Shown here: piece by piece, positions 18,041 to 26,347 of the stretch
How positions within the stretch are numbered: the stretch's first letter is position 1
Layout of the letters: the number at the start of each line of letters is the position of its first letter
Assembly: GCA_903903635.1 (NCBI GenBank)
Contig: CAIUZK010000040.1
Coordinates: forward strand, 1 to 64,000
DNA length: 64,000 bases
Direction of reading: 5' to 3'
From: an uncultured Bacteroidota bacterium
GTDB taxonomy: Bacteria > Bacteroidota > Bacteroidia > Chitinophagales > Chitinophagaceae
The notes under the pieces: model-generated
The model's database searches: none
Seen by the model: the letters and a program-made list of their open reading frames with translations, nothing else
What the model was told of the DNA's origin: nothing
Translations under genes and position numbers: made by a program

Positions 18041-18421
18041 ATGTCTTTGATTGATACAAATATCAGATTGTCGAATGCAAGGGATATTAGTCTGAAGCCT
18101 ATTGAAAGTACCTGCCTTGTTGATACAGGCGCAACCTATCTGTGTATTACCCGGGAAATTGCCATGCAGTTAAAGCTGGAAGAATTGCAGAAAAGAGATG
18201 TGAAATTAGCCAACGGGCAAATCATAGAAGTGCCATATGTTGGCCCGATAAAATTAGAATTTGAAGACAGGTCTTGCTTTGTAGGTGCCATGGTAATGGG
18301 CGATACTGTACTACTTGGCGCAATACCCATGGAGGATATGGATCTGGTTGTACATCCTAAATTGCTCAAACTGAGTGTATATCCTGAAAGACCTAACATT
18401 GCCGGCGGGTTGGCAATATGA
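18041..18421 (+). CDS. Clan AA (retropepsin-like) aspartic protease
   Basis: A 126-residue protein from ATG 18041. The catalytic loop is CLVDTGATYLCI (D-T-G) near residue 28, followed by ANGQIIEVPYVGPIKLEF (flap-like region) and LLGAIPMEDMDLVV, the hydrophobic-Gly motif of the fold. Single-domain members act as dimers. Bacterial stand-alone versions are common and poorly characterised. There is no signal peptide, so it is probably cytoplasmic. Confidence 0.75.
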   Translation: MSLIDTNIRLSNARDISLKPIESTCLVDTGATYLCITREIAMQLKLEELQKRDVKLANGQIIEVPYVGPIKLEFEDRSCFVGAMVMGDTVLLGAIPMEDMDLVVHPKLLKLSVYPERPNIAGGLAI

Positions 18422-18466
18422 TACCAAATGGATCTTTTTAGGCAATTATATTTGTATTTTTAGCGC

Positions 18467-18856
18467 ATGAGCATTTACCGCAGGGTTATTGAACTGAAGT
18501 GGCTAAAGTTTTTTCCGCTGGCATTTTATGTTTTTTGCCTGGGAAAATTTTTGTTTTTCATGAGCAGGATGTTGAATGATTGTTTCATTCCTTTTAATAA
18601 AGGGCCTTTTGAAATTTTGATCATGTCACTTACAACAAAGCGGAATGGGTATGACTTCGCTGACGTTTTTAATAATTGGGCAAACGGTGTTGCACTCGGT
18701 ATAACAGATGCGTTGATGTTACTGACGATTGTGGCATCTTTTTTTATCAGAGACAAAAGATGGAAATGGGTGTCCGTATTATCGGGGGTAATTGCAGTAT
18801 TATTTATAGTATGTACAGTTGAGCATTACACAATCTACTTTCCGGAAAACCCATAA
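18467..18856 (+). CDS. Hypothetical membrane protein
   Basis: A 129-residue protein with three to four hydrophobic segments: residues 10-29 (WLKFFPLAFYVFCLGKFLFF), 70-90 (ALGITDALMLLTIVASFFI) and 98-118 (WVSVLSGVIAVLFIVCTVEH). I do not recognise a family. A perfect TAnnTTTG element, TATATTTG at 18447-18454, lies just before the ATG, which supports it being a real gene with a short leader. Confidence 0.6.
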   Translation: MSIYRRVIELKWLKFFPLAFYVFCLGKFLFFMSRMLNDCFIPFNKGPFEILIMSLTTKRNGYDFADVFNNWANGVALGITDALMLLTIVASFFIRDKRWKWVSVLSGVIAVLFIVCTVEHYTIYFPENP

Positions 18857-18877
18857 CTCTGCACTTTCCCGGAGCAT

Positions 18878-19540
18878 TTACATATCCGCATTAATAAAGA
18901 AGCAGAAAACCTCGCCGGGGCCGTGTACGCCTACAACCAGGGTCTTTTCGATATCGGCGGTGCGGCTGGGGCCGGAAGCCAGATTGATCATGGAAGGGAG
19001 GTCGTTGCCGTATTTTTTCTTAAGGGCGTTAATGCCATCTTCAATATCAGGGGCAATCTGGTTGGCAAAAGCAAATACAATATGCACAGGGAAATAAACT
19101 GGGGCCATACGGCCCATATTCAACCTGCTGCTTAGTAAAATTGATCCTGTGCGCGCTACCAGCATTTCGCAGCCTGTAATGCATGCGTCAGCGCTCTCAA
19201 AACCGGCATCGGCAGGGGCGAGTATATCAATCTTGTTATTACGGAATAATTTCAGCAACCTTTCATCGGCACAGAGCAACTGGCTCCATCCCCTGTTCTC
19301 ATAAAGGATGGTAATATTCTGCATCAATTCCTGCTCGTTCTCGCAAAAAATAAATTTGCCACCCAGCTTAATAAATTCACTGGCAAAAGTTTCTTCCGGT
19401 TCTGCGCTATTATTGGCAAATAGTGAGTGGTTATCTTTTTCGGCATCAGGATACGGCATGGGCAAAGGCTGACCGCCAAGCCCTTTTCGGATGCGGCTCA
19501 GTATATTCTCCCGTGCTTTAGATGTCTTGAACGTCTGCAT
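18878..19540 (-). CDS. LUD-domain protein (LutC/YkgG-like)
   Basis: A 220-residue protein from ATG 19540. The LUD signature is present: DACITGCEMLVARTGSILL in the middle and LASGPSRTADIEKTLVVGVHGPG near the end. LutC-type proteins belong to lactate-utilisation complexes, but a lone LUD protein next to ftsH and rsfS is a recurrent Bacteroidetes arrangement whose role is open. No lutA or lutB lies beside it. A hairpin (19598-19636) separates it from ftsH. Confidence 0.88.
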   Translation of the reverse strand: MQTFKTSKARENILSRIRKGLGGQPLPMPYPDAEKDNHSLFANNSAEPEETFASEFIKLGGKFIFCENEQELMQNITILYENRGWSQLLCADERLLKLFRNNKIDILAPADAGFESADACITGCEMLVARTGSILLSSRLNMGRMAPVYFPVHIVFAFANQIAPDIEDGINALKKKYGNDLPSMINLASGPSRTADIEKTLVVGVHGPGEVFCFFINADM

Positions 19541-19597
19541 TGATAAAAAATGGTCCAAAAATTGAAACCAAAAGTAGGCTTTCAGCATGAAAACAAA

Positions 19598-19636
19598 AAA
19601 GCCTAAGCCAAAGTACAACTTTTTGGCTTAGGCTTT
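19598..19636 (-). terminator. Terminator hairpin after ftsH
   Basis: Arms AAAGCCTAAGCCAAA (19598-19612) and its complement (19622-19636) enclose a 9-base loop, 16 bp past the ftsH stop. A/T runs on both sides make it usable in either direction. Confidence 0.8.
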
Positions 19637-19651
19637 AAATTTTGGATAAAA

Positions 19652-21646
19652 TTAAATATTGGGGTTCAGCACGCTTTCCGGTACTACCGGCACATCTTCT
19701 GCTACAATAGCATCTTCGTACTGGCGTTTGCCCAGGAGGCGTTCCATATCGTCCTTGAATAATACTTCGCGTTTGAGGAGTTCTTCGGCAATGAGTTTTA
19801 CTGATTCGGTTTTATCAACCAGCATTTGTTTTACCCTCTGATAAGCCATTTCCACCAGTTTCCTCACCTCATCATCGATCATTTTACCGGTTTCCTCAGA
19901 GTATGGTTTGGAGAAACTGTTTTCATTTTGCGGATCGTAGAAGGATATGTTGCCAATGAGTTTATTCATGCCATACATAGAAACCATGGCATAAGCTAAA
20001 CGGGTAACATGCTGTAAATCGCTTAAAGCGCCAGTAGAGATCTTACCGAAAATAAGTTCTTCAACTGCACGGCCACCCAGGGACATACACATATCATCGA
20101 GCAAATGATCGGTAGTGCGTATATAGACTTCTTTTGGCAGGTACTGGGCATAACCCAAAGCAGCTACGCCACGCGGTACAATAGTTACCTTAACCAACGG
20201 ATGCGCATGCTCCAGATACCAGCCAGATACCGCATGACCAGCTTCATGATAGGCTATAATTCGTTTTTCTTCAGGAAGTATGATCTTGTTTTTCTTTTCC
20301 AAACCACCAATAACACGGTCGATGGCATCGTTGAAGTCGCTCATGTCCACTTCTGACTTGCCTTTACGGGCAGCGATAAGGGCGGCTTCGTTGCAAATAT
20401 TGGCGATATCGGCACCGGCAAAACCGGGGGTCTGCAAAGCCAGTTTTTTAATGTCAAGGTCGGCAGAACGTTTGATAGGCTTCAGATGCACATCAAATAT
20501 TTTTTCCCTTCCCTTTACATCCGGAATGTCAATTGAAATCTGGCGGTCGAAACGGCCCGGACGAAGCAGGGCAGTATCCAGTACATCGGGGCGGTTGGTA
20601 GCTGCAAGAACAATGATACCACTATCACCACTGAACCCATCCATTTCAACCAGCAACTGGTTAAGCGTATTCTCGCGCTCGTCATTGCTCATTACCACGT
20701 TTTTGCCACGGGCACGACCGATGGCATCTATTTCATCAATAAATACGATACAAGGCGCTTTTTCGCGGGCCTGTTTGAACAGATCGCGTACACGACTGGC
20801 GCCCACACCTACAAACAATTCGACGAAATCGGAACCAGACATGGAGAAGAACGGTACCTGGGCCTCGCCAGCCATAGCTTTTGCCAGCAAGGTTTTACCT
20901 GTGCCGGGAGGGCCTACGAGCAATGCTCCCTTTGGTATTTTACCACCAAGGGCAGTATATTTTTTGGGGTTTTTAAGGAAGTCCACAATCTCCATTACCT
21001 CTACCTTAGCCTCATCCAGACCTGCAACATCGTTGAATGTGATATTAACACGAGTTCCTTTTTCGAACAACTGAGCTTTAGATTTGCCGATATTGAAAAT
21101 ACCGCCAGCGCCACCACCACCACCGCCGGAACCCATTTTGCGGAATACCAGGAACCACATAGCCACAATGAAAATCACAGGCAGCATTATGGTATTGAGC
21201 AGGAAATGAAGATAGTCTCCCTGCTGATCGTAGAATACCGGTACTTTGCCAGCGTCGGGAATAGCTTTTTTAGCTTCGGCAAGGTCTTTGTTGAACTGGT
21301 CGACAGTACCGATTTTGAACGTGTAGATGTTCTCGGCGCCATTGGCAGCGGGCTTTCCGTTGGCAGCGGCGGCGCCGGTTCCCGGTTTGCAGAAAACCTC
21401 AACATGGTCGTTGTTGATGACCTTGTACTTGGTTACATTTCCTTTAGCCAGATCGTCCTGAAAATCCTGAAAGCTTTTTTCCTGAGTTGCGGTTCCAAAA
21501 TTAGAATTAACGAATTGAGCACCCAGAATTGCGAGAAGAATGATACCATAAATCCAATAGAAATTGAATTTCGGGCCTTTGCGTTGCTGATTCGGGTTAT
21601 TATCATTTACCGGTTTCATGCCGGGTTTTTGTGAATTATCTTCCAT
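19652..21646 (-). CDS. ftsH: ATP-dependent zinc metalloprotease FtsH
   Basis: A 664-residue membrane protease. It has an N-terminal transmembrane segment ([17 protein letters not shown]), a periplasmic domain, a second membrane segment before a glycine-rich linker ([11 protein letters not shown]), Walker A GPPGTGKT, Walker [34 protein letters not shown] and the zinc site [10 protein letters not shown]. It degrades membrane and short-lived proteins. ATG 21646 is the family start. It follows rsfS on the same strand (38-bp gap). Confidence 0.97.
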   Translation of the reverse strand: MEDNSQKPGMKPVNDNNPNQQRKGPKFNFYWIYGIILLAILGAQFVNSNFGTATQEKSFQDFQDDLAKGNVTKYKVINNDHVEVFCKPGTGAAAANGKPAANGAENIYTFKIGTVDQFNKDLAEAKKAIPDAGKVPVFYDQQGDYLHFLLNTIMLPVIFIVAMWFLVFRKMGSGGGGGGAGGIFNIGKSKAQLFEKGTRVNITFNDVAGLDEAKVEVMEIVDFLKNPKKYTALGGKIPKGALLVGPPGTGKTLLAKAMAGEAQVPFFSMSGSDFVELFVGVGASRVRDLFKQAREKAPCIVFIDEIDAIGRARGKNVVMSNDERENTLNQLLVEMDGFSGDSGIIVLAATNRPDVLDTALLRPGRFDRQISIDIPDVKGREKIFDVHLKPIKRSADLDIKKLALQTPGFAGADIANICNEAALIAARKGKSEVDMSDFNDAIDRVIGGLEKKNKIILPEEKRIIAYHEAGHAVSGWYLEHAHPLVKVTIVPRGVAALGYAQYLPKEVYIRTTDHLLDDMCMSLGGRAVEELIFGKISTGALSDLQHVTRLAYAMVSMYGMNKLIGNISFYDPQNENSFSKPYSEETGKMIDDEVRKLVEMAYQRVKQMLVDKTESVKLIAEELLKREVLFKDDMERLLGKRQYEDAIVAEDVPVVPESVLNPNI

Positions 21647-21684
21647 TTGATATATTAAACTTATGCTTATTATTTGTGAATTTC

Positions 21685-22077
21685 TTAGTATTCGGTTTTG
21701 GCCGCATCTTCCCAAAGACTCTCGAGATTGTAAAATGCTCTTTGCTCGTGCTGGAAAATATGGACAACGATATTGACATAGTCTACCAAAGTCCAGGTAT
21801 CGCCTTTTTCGATATGAAAAGGCTGATCGCCACACTCTCTTTCCACCATTTCATCAATACTCTGAGCAATAGCATTGATCTGAATATTAGATCTGGCTTC
21901 GCACAAAATGAAATAATCGGCTACAGCTTCATCGATCTTTTTAAGATCCAGAGAAACAATCTTATCACCTTTTTTTTCCTGTATTGCGTTTATGATTGTT
22001 TTAAATAGCTTGCTATTTTTTGTAAGACGGGTAGACGTCTTTTTTCGTTCTGATACTGCAGTCAATATTTTATCCAA
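21685..22077 (-). CDS. rsfS: Ribosome silencing factor RsfS
   Basis: A 130-residue protein with the RsfS/Iojap core: KIVSLDLKKIDEAVADYFILCEA, IQINAIAQSIDEMV, and WTLVDYVNIVVHIFQHEQRAFYNLESLW. It binds uL14 and blocks 50S-30S joining under poor nutrition. It is divergent from birA and upstream of ftsH, as commonly seen in Bacteroidetes. Confidence 0.94.
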   Translation of the reverse strand: MDKILTAVSERKKTSTRLTKNSKLFKTIINAIQEKKGDKIVSLDLKKIDEAVADYFILCEARSNIQINAIAQSIDEMVERECGDQPFHIEKGDTWTLVDYVNIVVHIFQHEQRAFYNLESLWEDAAKTEY

Positions 22078-22150
22078 ATCTTTTATGGCTATTTTTGTTA
22101 GTTTATTACGTTAATTTACCAAAATTATAAATCTTTTCTCACTTAACCAC

Positions 22151-22894
22151 ATGGCTTTACTATATTATTCTATAATAGAACTTGATACTATTGACAGTAC
22201 CAATAATTATGCCATGGAGCTAATAGATGCTAATAAGGCACAACACGGACTGACAATTATGGCCCGGAACCAACTGGCCGGTAAGGGGCAAAGGGGTAAA
22301 ACATGGGTGGCTGGGCCGGGTGAGTGTCTGATGATGAGCCTGATAGTAGTGCCAAAAGTGACAATAAGAGAGCAATTTGTATTCAGTGCGGCCATAGCAG
22401 GGGCAATTGCCAAAATTTTGAAAGAAAAATCGGACCAATATACTGTTCATATAAAATGGCCTAATGATATAATCATCAATGACAAAAAGGCAGGAGGCAT
22501 ATTAATTGAGAATGTGTTGCGCGGCAGCATCTGGACGCACAGCATAATAGGGCTTGGGCTGAATGTGAAACAATCCTCTTTTGCGCTGGAATTGCCTTTT
22601 GCCACCTCGTTAAAAATAGCATCAGGTTTAGATTTTGACCTGAAAATGATGTGCGAAGAGATCAGAGACAGCATTGTAATGCAATTGGATAGCGGGCTGC
22701 AGCAACAATCAGTGATGGCTACATATAATGAAATTTTATATAAAAAAGGCCTGCCGCAGAAATTTATTACTGCTGAGGGTGAACAGGAGGTGGAGCTGAT
22801 CAAGGCTATGTCTGATGGCACACTTGCGGTAAGGAGGCCTGATGGCAGTACAGCTTATTTTATACATGGCCAGGAAAACTGGGTTTGGGGATAG
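22151..22894 (+). CDS. birA: Biotin--[acetyl-CoA-carboxylase] ligase
   Basis: A 247-residue protein with DSTNNYAMELI, the biotin-binding GKGQRGKTWVAGPGECL, IKWPNDI and KAGGILIENVLRG. This is the catalytic core of biotin protein ligase. There is no N-terminal DNA-binding domain, so it is a monofunctional ligase rather than a repressor. It is divergent from rsfS. Confidence 0.94.
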   Translation: MALLYYSIIELDTIDSTNNYAMELIDANKAQHGLTIMARNQLAGKGQRGKTWVAGPGECLMMSLIVVPKVTIREQFVFSAAIAGAIAKILKEKSDQYTVHIKWPNDIIINDKKAGGILIENVLRGSIWTHSIIGLGLNVKQSSFALELPFATSLKIASGLDFDLKMMCEEIRDSIVMQLDSGLQQQSVMATYNEILYKKGLPQKFITAEGEQEVELIKAMSDGTLAVRRPDGSTAYFIHGQENWVWG

Positions 22895-22966
22895 ACTTAG
22901 CCGATACTGGGAAATAGTTTTTGAATCCGGTTTTTTAACATTAATTTCAAAACTTAAAATTTTAAT

Positions 22967-23995
22967 ATGCCTATTGCCGAAACAGATATGACTATACCTG
23001 CCAGCGCCGAAACAGGTAAGCTGAATATTATGCATCTTAAGCGTTACTGGTGGAAATCGATGGCGAAAAGAGCCAGGCAGATTGATCAAAATGCATTTGA
23101 AGAAGAATGGGCAGCAGATGTGATGCTGCTGAGTATTCTGGGCCTTGGCCTGGAGCAAACCATAAGATACCTATACAACGAGCATCCCGGATTTGAAGAA
23201 TTAGAAGACTGGATACTTGGTGTGAATAATGGCTATATATCACCTGAAAGGATTAAAGATTTTAACGATCAGCTTACCGGAAAATCAGGCCCGGTAACCG
23301 AGGGCGTATCCAAAATACTGACAGAAGCTGATCTGGCTCATTGGGATGAACATGGATATGTTATTTTGCGGGGAGCAGCGCCAAAAGAAGACTGTGAAAA
23401 AACGGTGGCGCTGATATGCGAATACCTGGGAATTGACCGTAATGATGCGGGTACATGGTATAACCACCATAAAGACAGGCAGGGAATAATGGTGCAGTTA
23501 TTTCAGCATGAGCAATTGCAGAAGAACAGGGACAGCGCCATTATAAGGCAGGCATTTGAGCAACTGTGGGGCAGGAAGGATATACTGGTGAATACAGATA
23601 GGGTAGGGTTTAATCCGCCCGAAACCGAAACCTATAAATTTCCGGGGCCAGGACTGCATTGGGATGTAAGCCTGGCAATGCCCATGCCGTTTGGTACACA
23701 GGGCATATTGTACCTGGCAGATACCGCTGCAAACCAGGGGGCTTTTACCCTGATACCCGGCTTTAATAATACCCTTGAAAGCTGGCTGAAGGGCCTGCCG
23801 CCCGGCGCAAATCCGCGCACGCAGGACCTTTATGCGCTTAATCCTTTGCCTATAGCGGCTAATGCAGGGGATTTTATATTGTGGCACCATGCATTGCCTC
23901 ATGGCAGCAGCCCAAATACGCACCACTTGCCGAGGTTTGTGCAATACATCAATTACCAGCCGATAGACCCTGAAATAAGGAAGGAGTGGATATAG
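22967..23995 (+). CDS. Phytanoyl-CoA dioxygenase (PhyH) family protein
   Basis: A 342-residue protein. The C-terminal two thirds hold a 2-oxoglutarate/Fe(II) double-stranded helix: GLHWDVSLAMP (H-x-D ligands), GAFTLIPGF and WHHALPHGSSPN (distal His), followed by an Arg-containing RFVQYINYQP. The first 110 residues form a helical domain not typical of PhyH. Members hydroxylate diverse small molecules, so the substrate is open. It is monocistronic; a fragment of an unrelated secreted protein follows on the other strand. Confidence 0.82.
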   Translation: MPIAETDMTIPASAETGKLNIMHLKRYWWKSMAKRARQIDQNAFEEEWAADVMLLSILGLGLEQTIRYLYNEHPGFEELEDWILGVNNGYISPERIKDFNDQLTGKSGPVTEGVSKILTEADLAHWDEHGYVILRGAAPKEDCEKTVALICEYLGIDRNDAGTWYNHHKDRQGIMVQLFQHEQLQKNRDSAIIRQAFEQLWGRKDILVNTDRVGFNPPETETYKFPGPGLHWDVSLAMPMPFGTQGILYLADTAANQGAFTLIPGFNNTLESWLKGLPPGANPRTQDLYALNPLPIAANAGDFILWHHALPHGSSPNTHHLPRFVQYINYQPIDPEIRKEWI

Positions 23996-23996
23996 G

Positions 23997-24167
23997 TTAT
24001 TCCTTTACAAATTTCCTCACCTCAGTTTCGTTTATTTTAACGAGGTAAACACCCGCAGGCAAATCAGCTACATCTATCTCCACTTTTTCTGAATTGAAAT
24101 TGTGGTTGAAGAGGGTTTGGCCAAGAATGTTTGCGATTGAATCAATCACTCCATCACCCTGATAATT
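23997..24167 (-). pseudogene. Remnant of a type IX secretion C-terminal sorting domain
   Basis: The minus-strand frame ending at 23997 reads as the end of a T9SS type A sorting domain: ANILGQTLFNHNF, then EIDVADLPAGVYLVKI, then KFVKE and stop. The frame has no start and is closed by a stop about 56 codons upstream; it overlaps the 3' end of the ferredoxin gene. It is therefore the tail of a secreted protein whose body has been deleted, marking a rearrangement point. Confidence 0.7.
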
Positions 24168-24370
24168 TTAACAGGGCAGGCTTCGGCGGCCTGGTGGTTG
24201 ATGGAGAGTTCGTCGGAAGAGATGGCGACTTGCCAGACTCCTCTTTTTTCGATTCCATCTACGAGGGTACACTTGCCATCGGCACGGGAGAGGCGCCAGC
24301 GGATGGGCCATATTTCGTAGCAGATGTTGCAACCAATACATTTGCCTCTGTGGTGGAGTATCTTAGGCAT
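24146..24370 (-). CDS. Small single-cluster 4Fe-4S ferredoxin
   Basis: A 74-residue protein with three cysteines in KCIGCNICYEIWP (residues 11, 14, 17) and a fourth in EACPVKII (residue 65). This spacing binds one [4Fe-4S] cluster. The start overlaps the U32 peptidase gene by 8 bp, so they are co-translated. The ferredoxin probably serves the U32 protein, whose RlhA/TrhP relatives hydroxylate RNA; that link is inference. Its stop lies inside the T9SS-domain remnant. Confidence 0.85.
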   Translation of the reverse strand: MPKILHHRGKCIGCNICYEIWPIRWRLSRADGKCTLVDGIEKRGVWQVAISSDELSINHQAAEACPVKIIRVME

Positions 24371-25634
24371 ATTCGGTAGCGACGATTTTATAGAGTTTAT
24401 CTCCCGGCCTTACTTTATCGGGGAATGGAATGGCTACATTACTGCCTTTTTCGGCCTGATTTACGGGGCCCATATCAAGGTGGATGCTTTCTGCCTTTTG
24501 GGCCACGATGCCTGTTACAGGGCCCATGAGGAGCAGTTCGTCGCCAACTGTCAGTCCGCCGGCTTCGAGGGCAAATTCTGCCACACCTATGCGGGGGAAA
24601 TACTTTACAGCCTTGCCCAGGAAAACTTTTTTGCGGGTAGCCTGGCTGCCATCGGTATTGCTCCATTCGCCCAGTTGACGGCCCAGGTAGTATCCGTCCC
24701 AGAACCCACGGTTGAACACTGTACTCAGGCGTTCTTTCCAGTCGGTAATTTTTTGCTGCGACCATGTGCCATCCTGCAATGCGGTAACAGCCTCTTTGTA
24801 GCATTTTACGGTAGTATATACATAATCGGCTGCGCGGCCGCGGCCTTCTATCTTTAGTACTGAGATTCCTGTTTCGTTTATTTTATCCAGAAAGTCGATA
24901 GTGCACAGGTCTTTGGCACTCATAATGTACTCATTATCTATCTCCAGTTCTTTGCCGCTATCCAAGTCTGTAACGAGGTATTTGTGGCGGCAGTTTTGTA
25001 CGCACGCGCCCCTGTTGGCAGAGGAATTGTTGGAGTCGAGACTCAGGTAGCATTTGCCGGAAACGGCCATACATAAAGCGCCATGGGCGAAAACCTCGAT
25101 CTGCATCAGGTTGCCCTTTGGGCCACAAATTTTACGGCTGTTTATTTCCTGCACGATGCTTTTTACCTGTGTGAGCGTGAGCTCGCGGGAGAGCACAACG
25201 AGGTCGGCAAAGGCAGAATAAAATTCCACAGTATCGATATTTGTAACATTGGCCTGAGTGCTGATGTGCAGGCTTACACCCTGTTTTCTGCATTCGTTGA
25301 TCACCGCGAAGTCGGCGGCGATGATGGCATCTACACCGGCAGATTTGCATTTAGCAATAATATGGCTAGCCAGTTGCTTATCATGATCATACATGGTGGT
25401 ATTGAGCGTAAGATAGGTCTTGATATTATGTTTATTACACTCATCAACAATCAGGGGAATATCGGCCAGGGTAAGCGATGCGGCTGATTTTACGCGCATG
25501 TTCAACTGCTCAACACCAAAATAAACTGAATCGGCACCAGCCTTAATAGCGGCCTGCAAACTTTCCCATGAACCCACCGGGGCCATTATCTCCATATCCA
25601 ATATCGGTTTGTGAAATTTCAAAATTATAGGCAA
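24363..25634 (-). CDS. Peptidase U32 family protein (RlhA/TrhP-like)
   Basis: A 423-residue protein with EIMAPVGSWESLQAAIKAGADSVYFG written in two parts (EIMAPVGSWESL, AGADSVYFGVEQLN), the U32 signature EVFAHGALCMAVSGKC, further Cys in GACVQNCRHKY, and a C-terminal beta-barrel region. Well-studied members act in prephenate- and iron-dependent hydroxylation of rRNA or tRNA rather than proteolysis. The start at 25634 keeps residues before MEIMAP; ATG 25595 is an alternative. It is coupled to a ferredoxin gene. Confidence 0.9.
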   Translation of the reverse strand: MPIILKFHKPILDMEIMAPVGSWESLQAAIKAGADSVYFGVEQLNMRVKSAASLTLADIPLIVDECNKHNIKTYLTLNTTMYDHDKQLASHIIAKCKSAGVDAIIAADFAVINECRKQGVSLHISTQANVTNIDTVEFYSAFADLVVLSRELTLTQVKSIVQEINSRKICGPKGNLMQIEVFAHGALCMAVSGKCYLSLDSNNSSANRGACVQNCRHKYLVTDLDSGKELEIDNEYIMSAKDLCTIDFLDKINETGISVLKIEGRGRAADYVYTTVKCYKEAVTALQDGTWSQQKITDWKERLSTVFNRGFWDGYYLGRQLGEWSNTDGSQATRKKVFLGKAVKYFPRIGVAEFALEAGGLTVGDELLLMGPVTGIVAQKAESIHLDMGPVNQAEKGSNVAIPFPDKVRPGDKLYKIVATEYA

Positions 25635-25741
25635 ACCTTTCCCTGTGAACTGATTGTAATCAGGATTTTAAGGTGTTTTTGTTAAGAAGATATTAATCTG
25701 CTGCCAGATGATCAGTTAAAATACAGTATGGATAGCCCGCA

Positions 25742-26179
25742 TTAGCGCTGCCAGGCTTTTTTGTTGCTGATACCATTGGTGGTATTGGTGTACTTGATTG
25801 AGTTCAGCTCAAGTATCCATAGCCGGCCAGGGACTGTAACCGCGAAGGGATAACGCAAATAGTATGATTTGGATGCTTTAAGTCCGACGGTATCTTTATT
25901 GACAATCACACCCTCAAATTGTATGCCTTCCACTTTGGTCAGGCTGATCTCTGATGCAATTACGGTACCTGCTACATGGTTATTGCCAGCCAGGATCTGC
26001 ATATGACGCGTACTTTCGGAGGATTTGAAAATAATGCAACCTTCCTCTTCCAGAAAAGAATAAAATACATTGAAACAATAGGGTTTGTTGGCTTCAGTGC
26101 AACATATAGTTGCGATTTTGTTGCCTGCTGTAAATTCAAGTATCTCTTTATTGATTGCAGTTGCAATAGTATTTGTCAT
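25742..26179 (-). CDS. Pyridoxamine 5'-phosphate oxidase-like (YhbP-type) flavin-binding protein
   Basis: A 145-residue protein from ATG 26179. It shows the split-barrel pattern KIATICCTEANKPYCFNVFYSFLEE, IIFKSSESTRHMQILAGNNHVAGTV (quoted in parts: FKSSESTRHMQIL) and a final LWILELNSIKYT. It resembles small PPOX-like proteins that bind FMN, F420 or haem. No catalytic role can be assigned. It is divergent from tryptophanase and shares the intergenic region containing the FNR-like box. Confidence 0.7.
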   Translation of the reverse strand: MTNTIATAINKEILEFTAGNKIATICCTEANKPYCFNVFYSFLEEEGCIIFKSSESTRHMQILAGNNHVAGTVIASEISLTKVEGIQFEGVIVNKDTVGLKASKSYYLRYPFAVTVPGRLWILELNSIKYTNTTNGISNKKAWQR

Positions 26180-26282
26180 AAAAAATTTATATAGGATTGC
26201 TGTGCATCCCGATTTGCTGTAAAAGTGACATTTATGGCAATATCTATCTATGACATGAATCATAAACTCATCTGGTTTAAAA

Positions 26283-26325
26283 TGATTATAGTCATACCGG
26301 CAATGCAGGATTAGCGGCACTTTTG
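26283..26325 (+). promoter_or_regulatory. FNR-like box and -7 element in front of tryptophanase
   Basis: TGATTATAGTCA (26283-26294) followed, 24 bp from box end to element start, by CACTTTTG (26318-26325), a 7/8 match to the Bacteroidetes -7 consensus TAnnTTTG. The spacing is identical to that in six other promoters of this window and places the palindrome near -41, the class II activator position. The ATG is at 26348. Confidence 0.65.
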
Positions 26326-26347
26326 TGAAATTTTACATGCTTTAACT

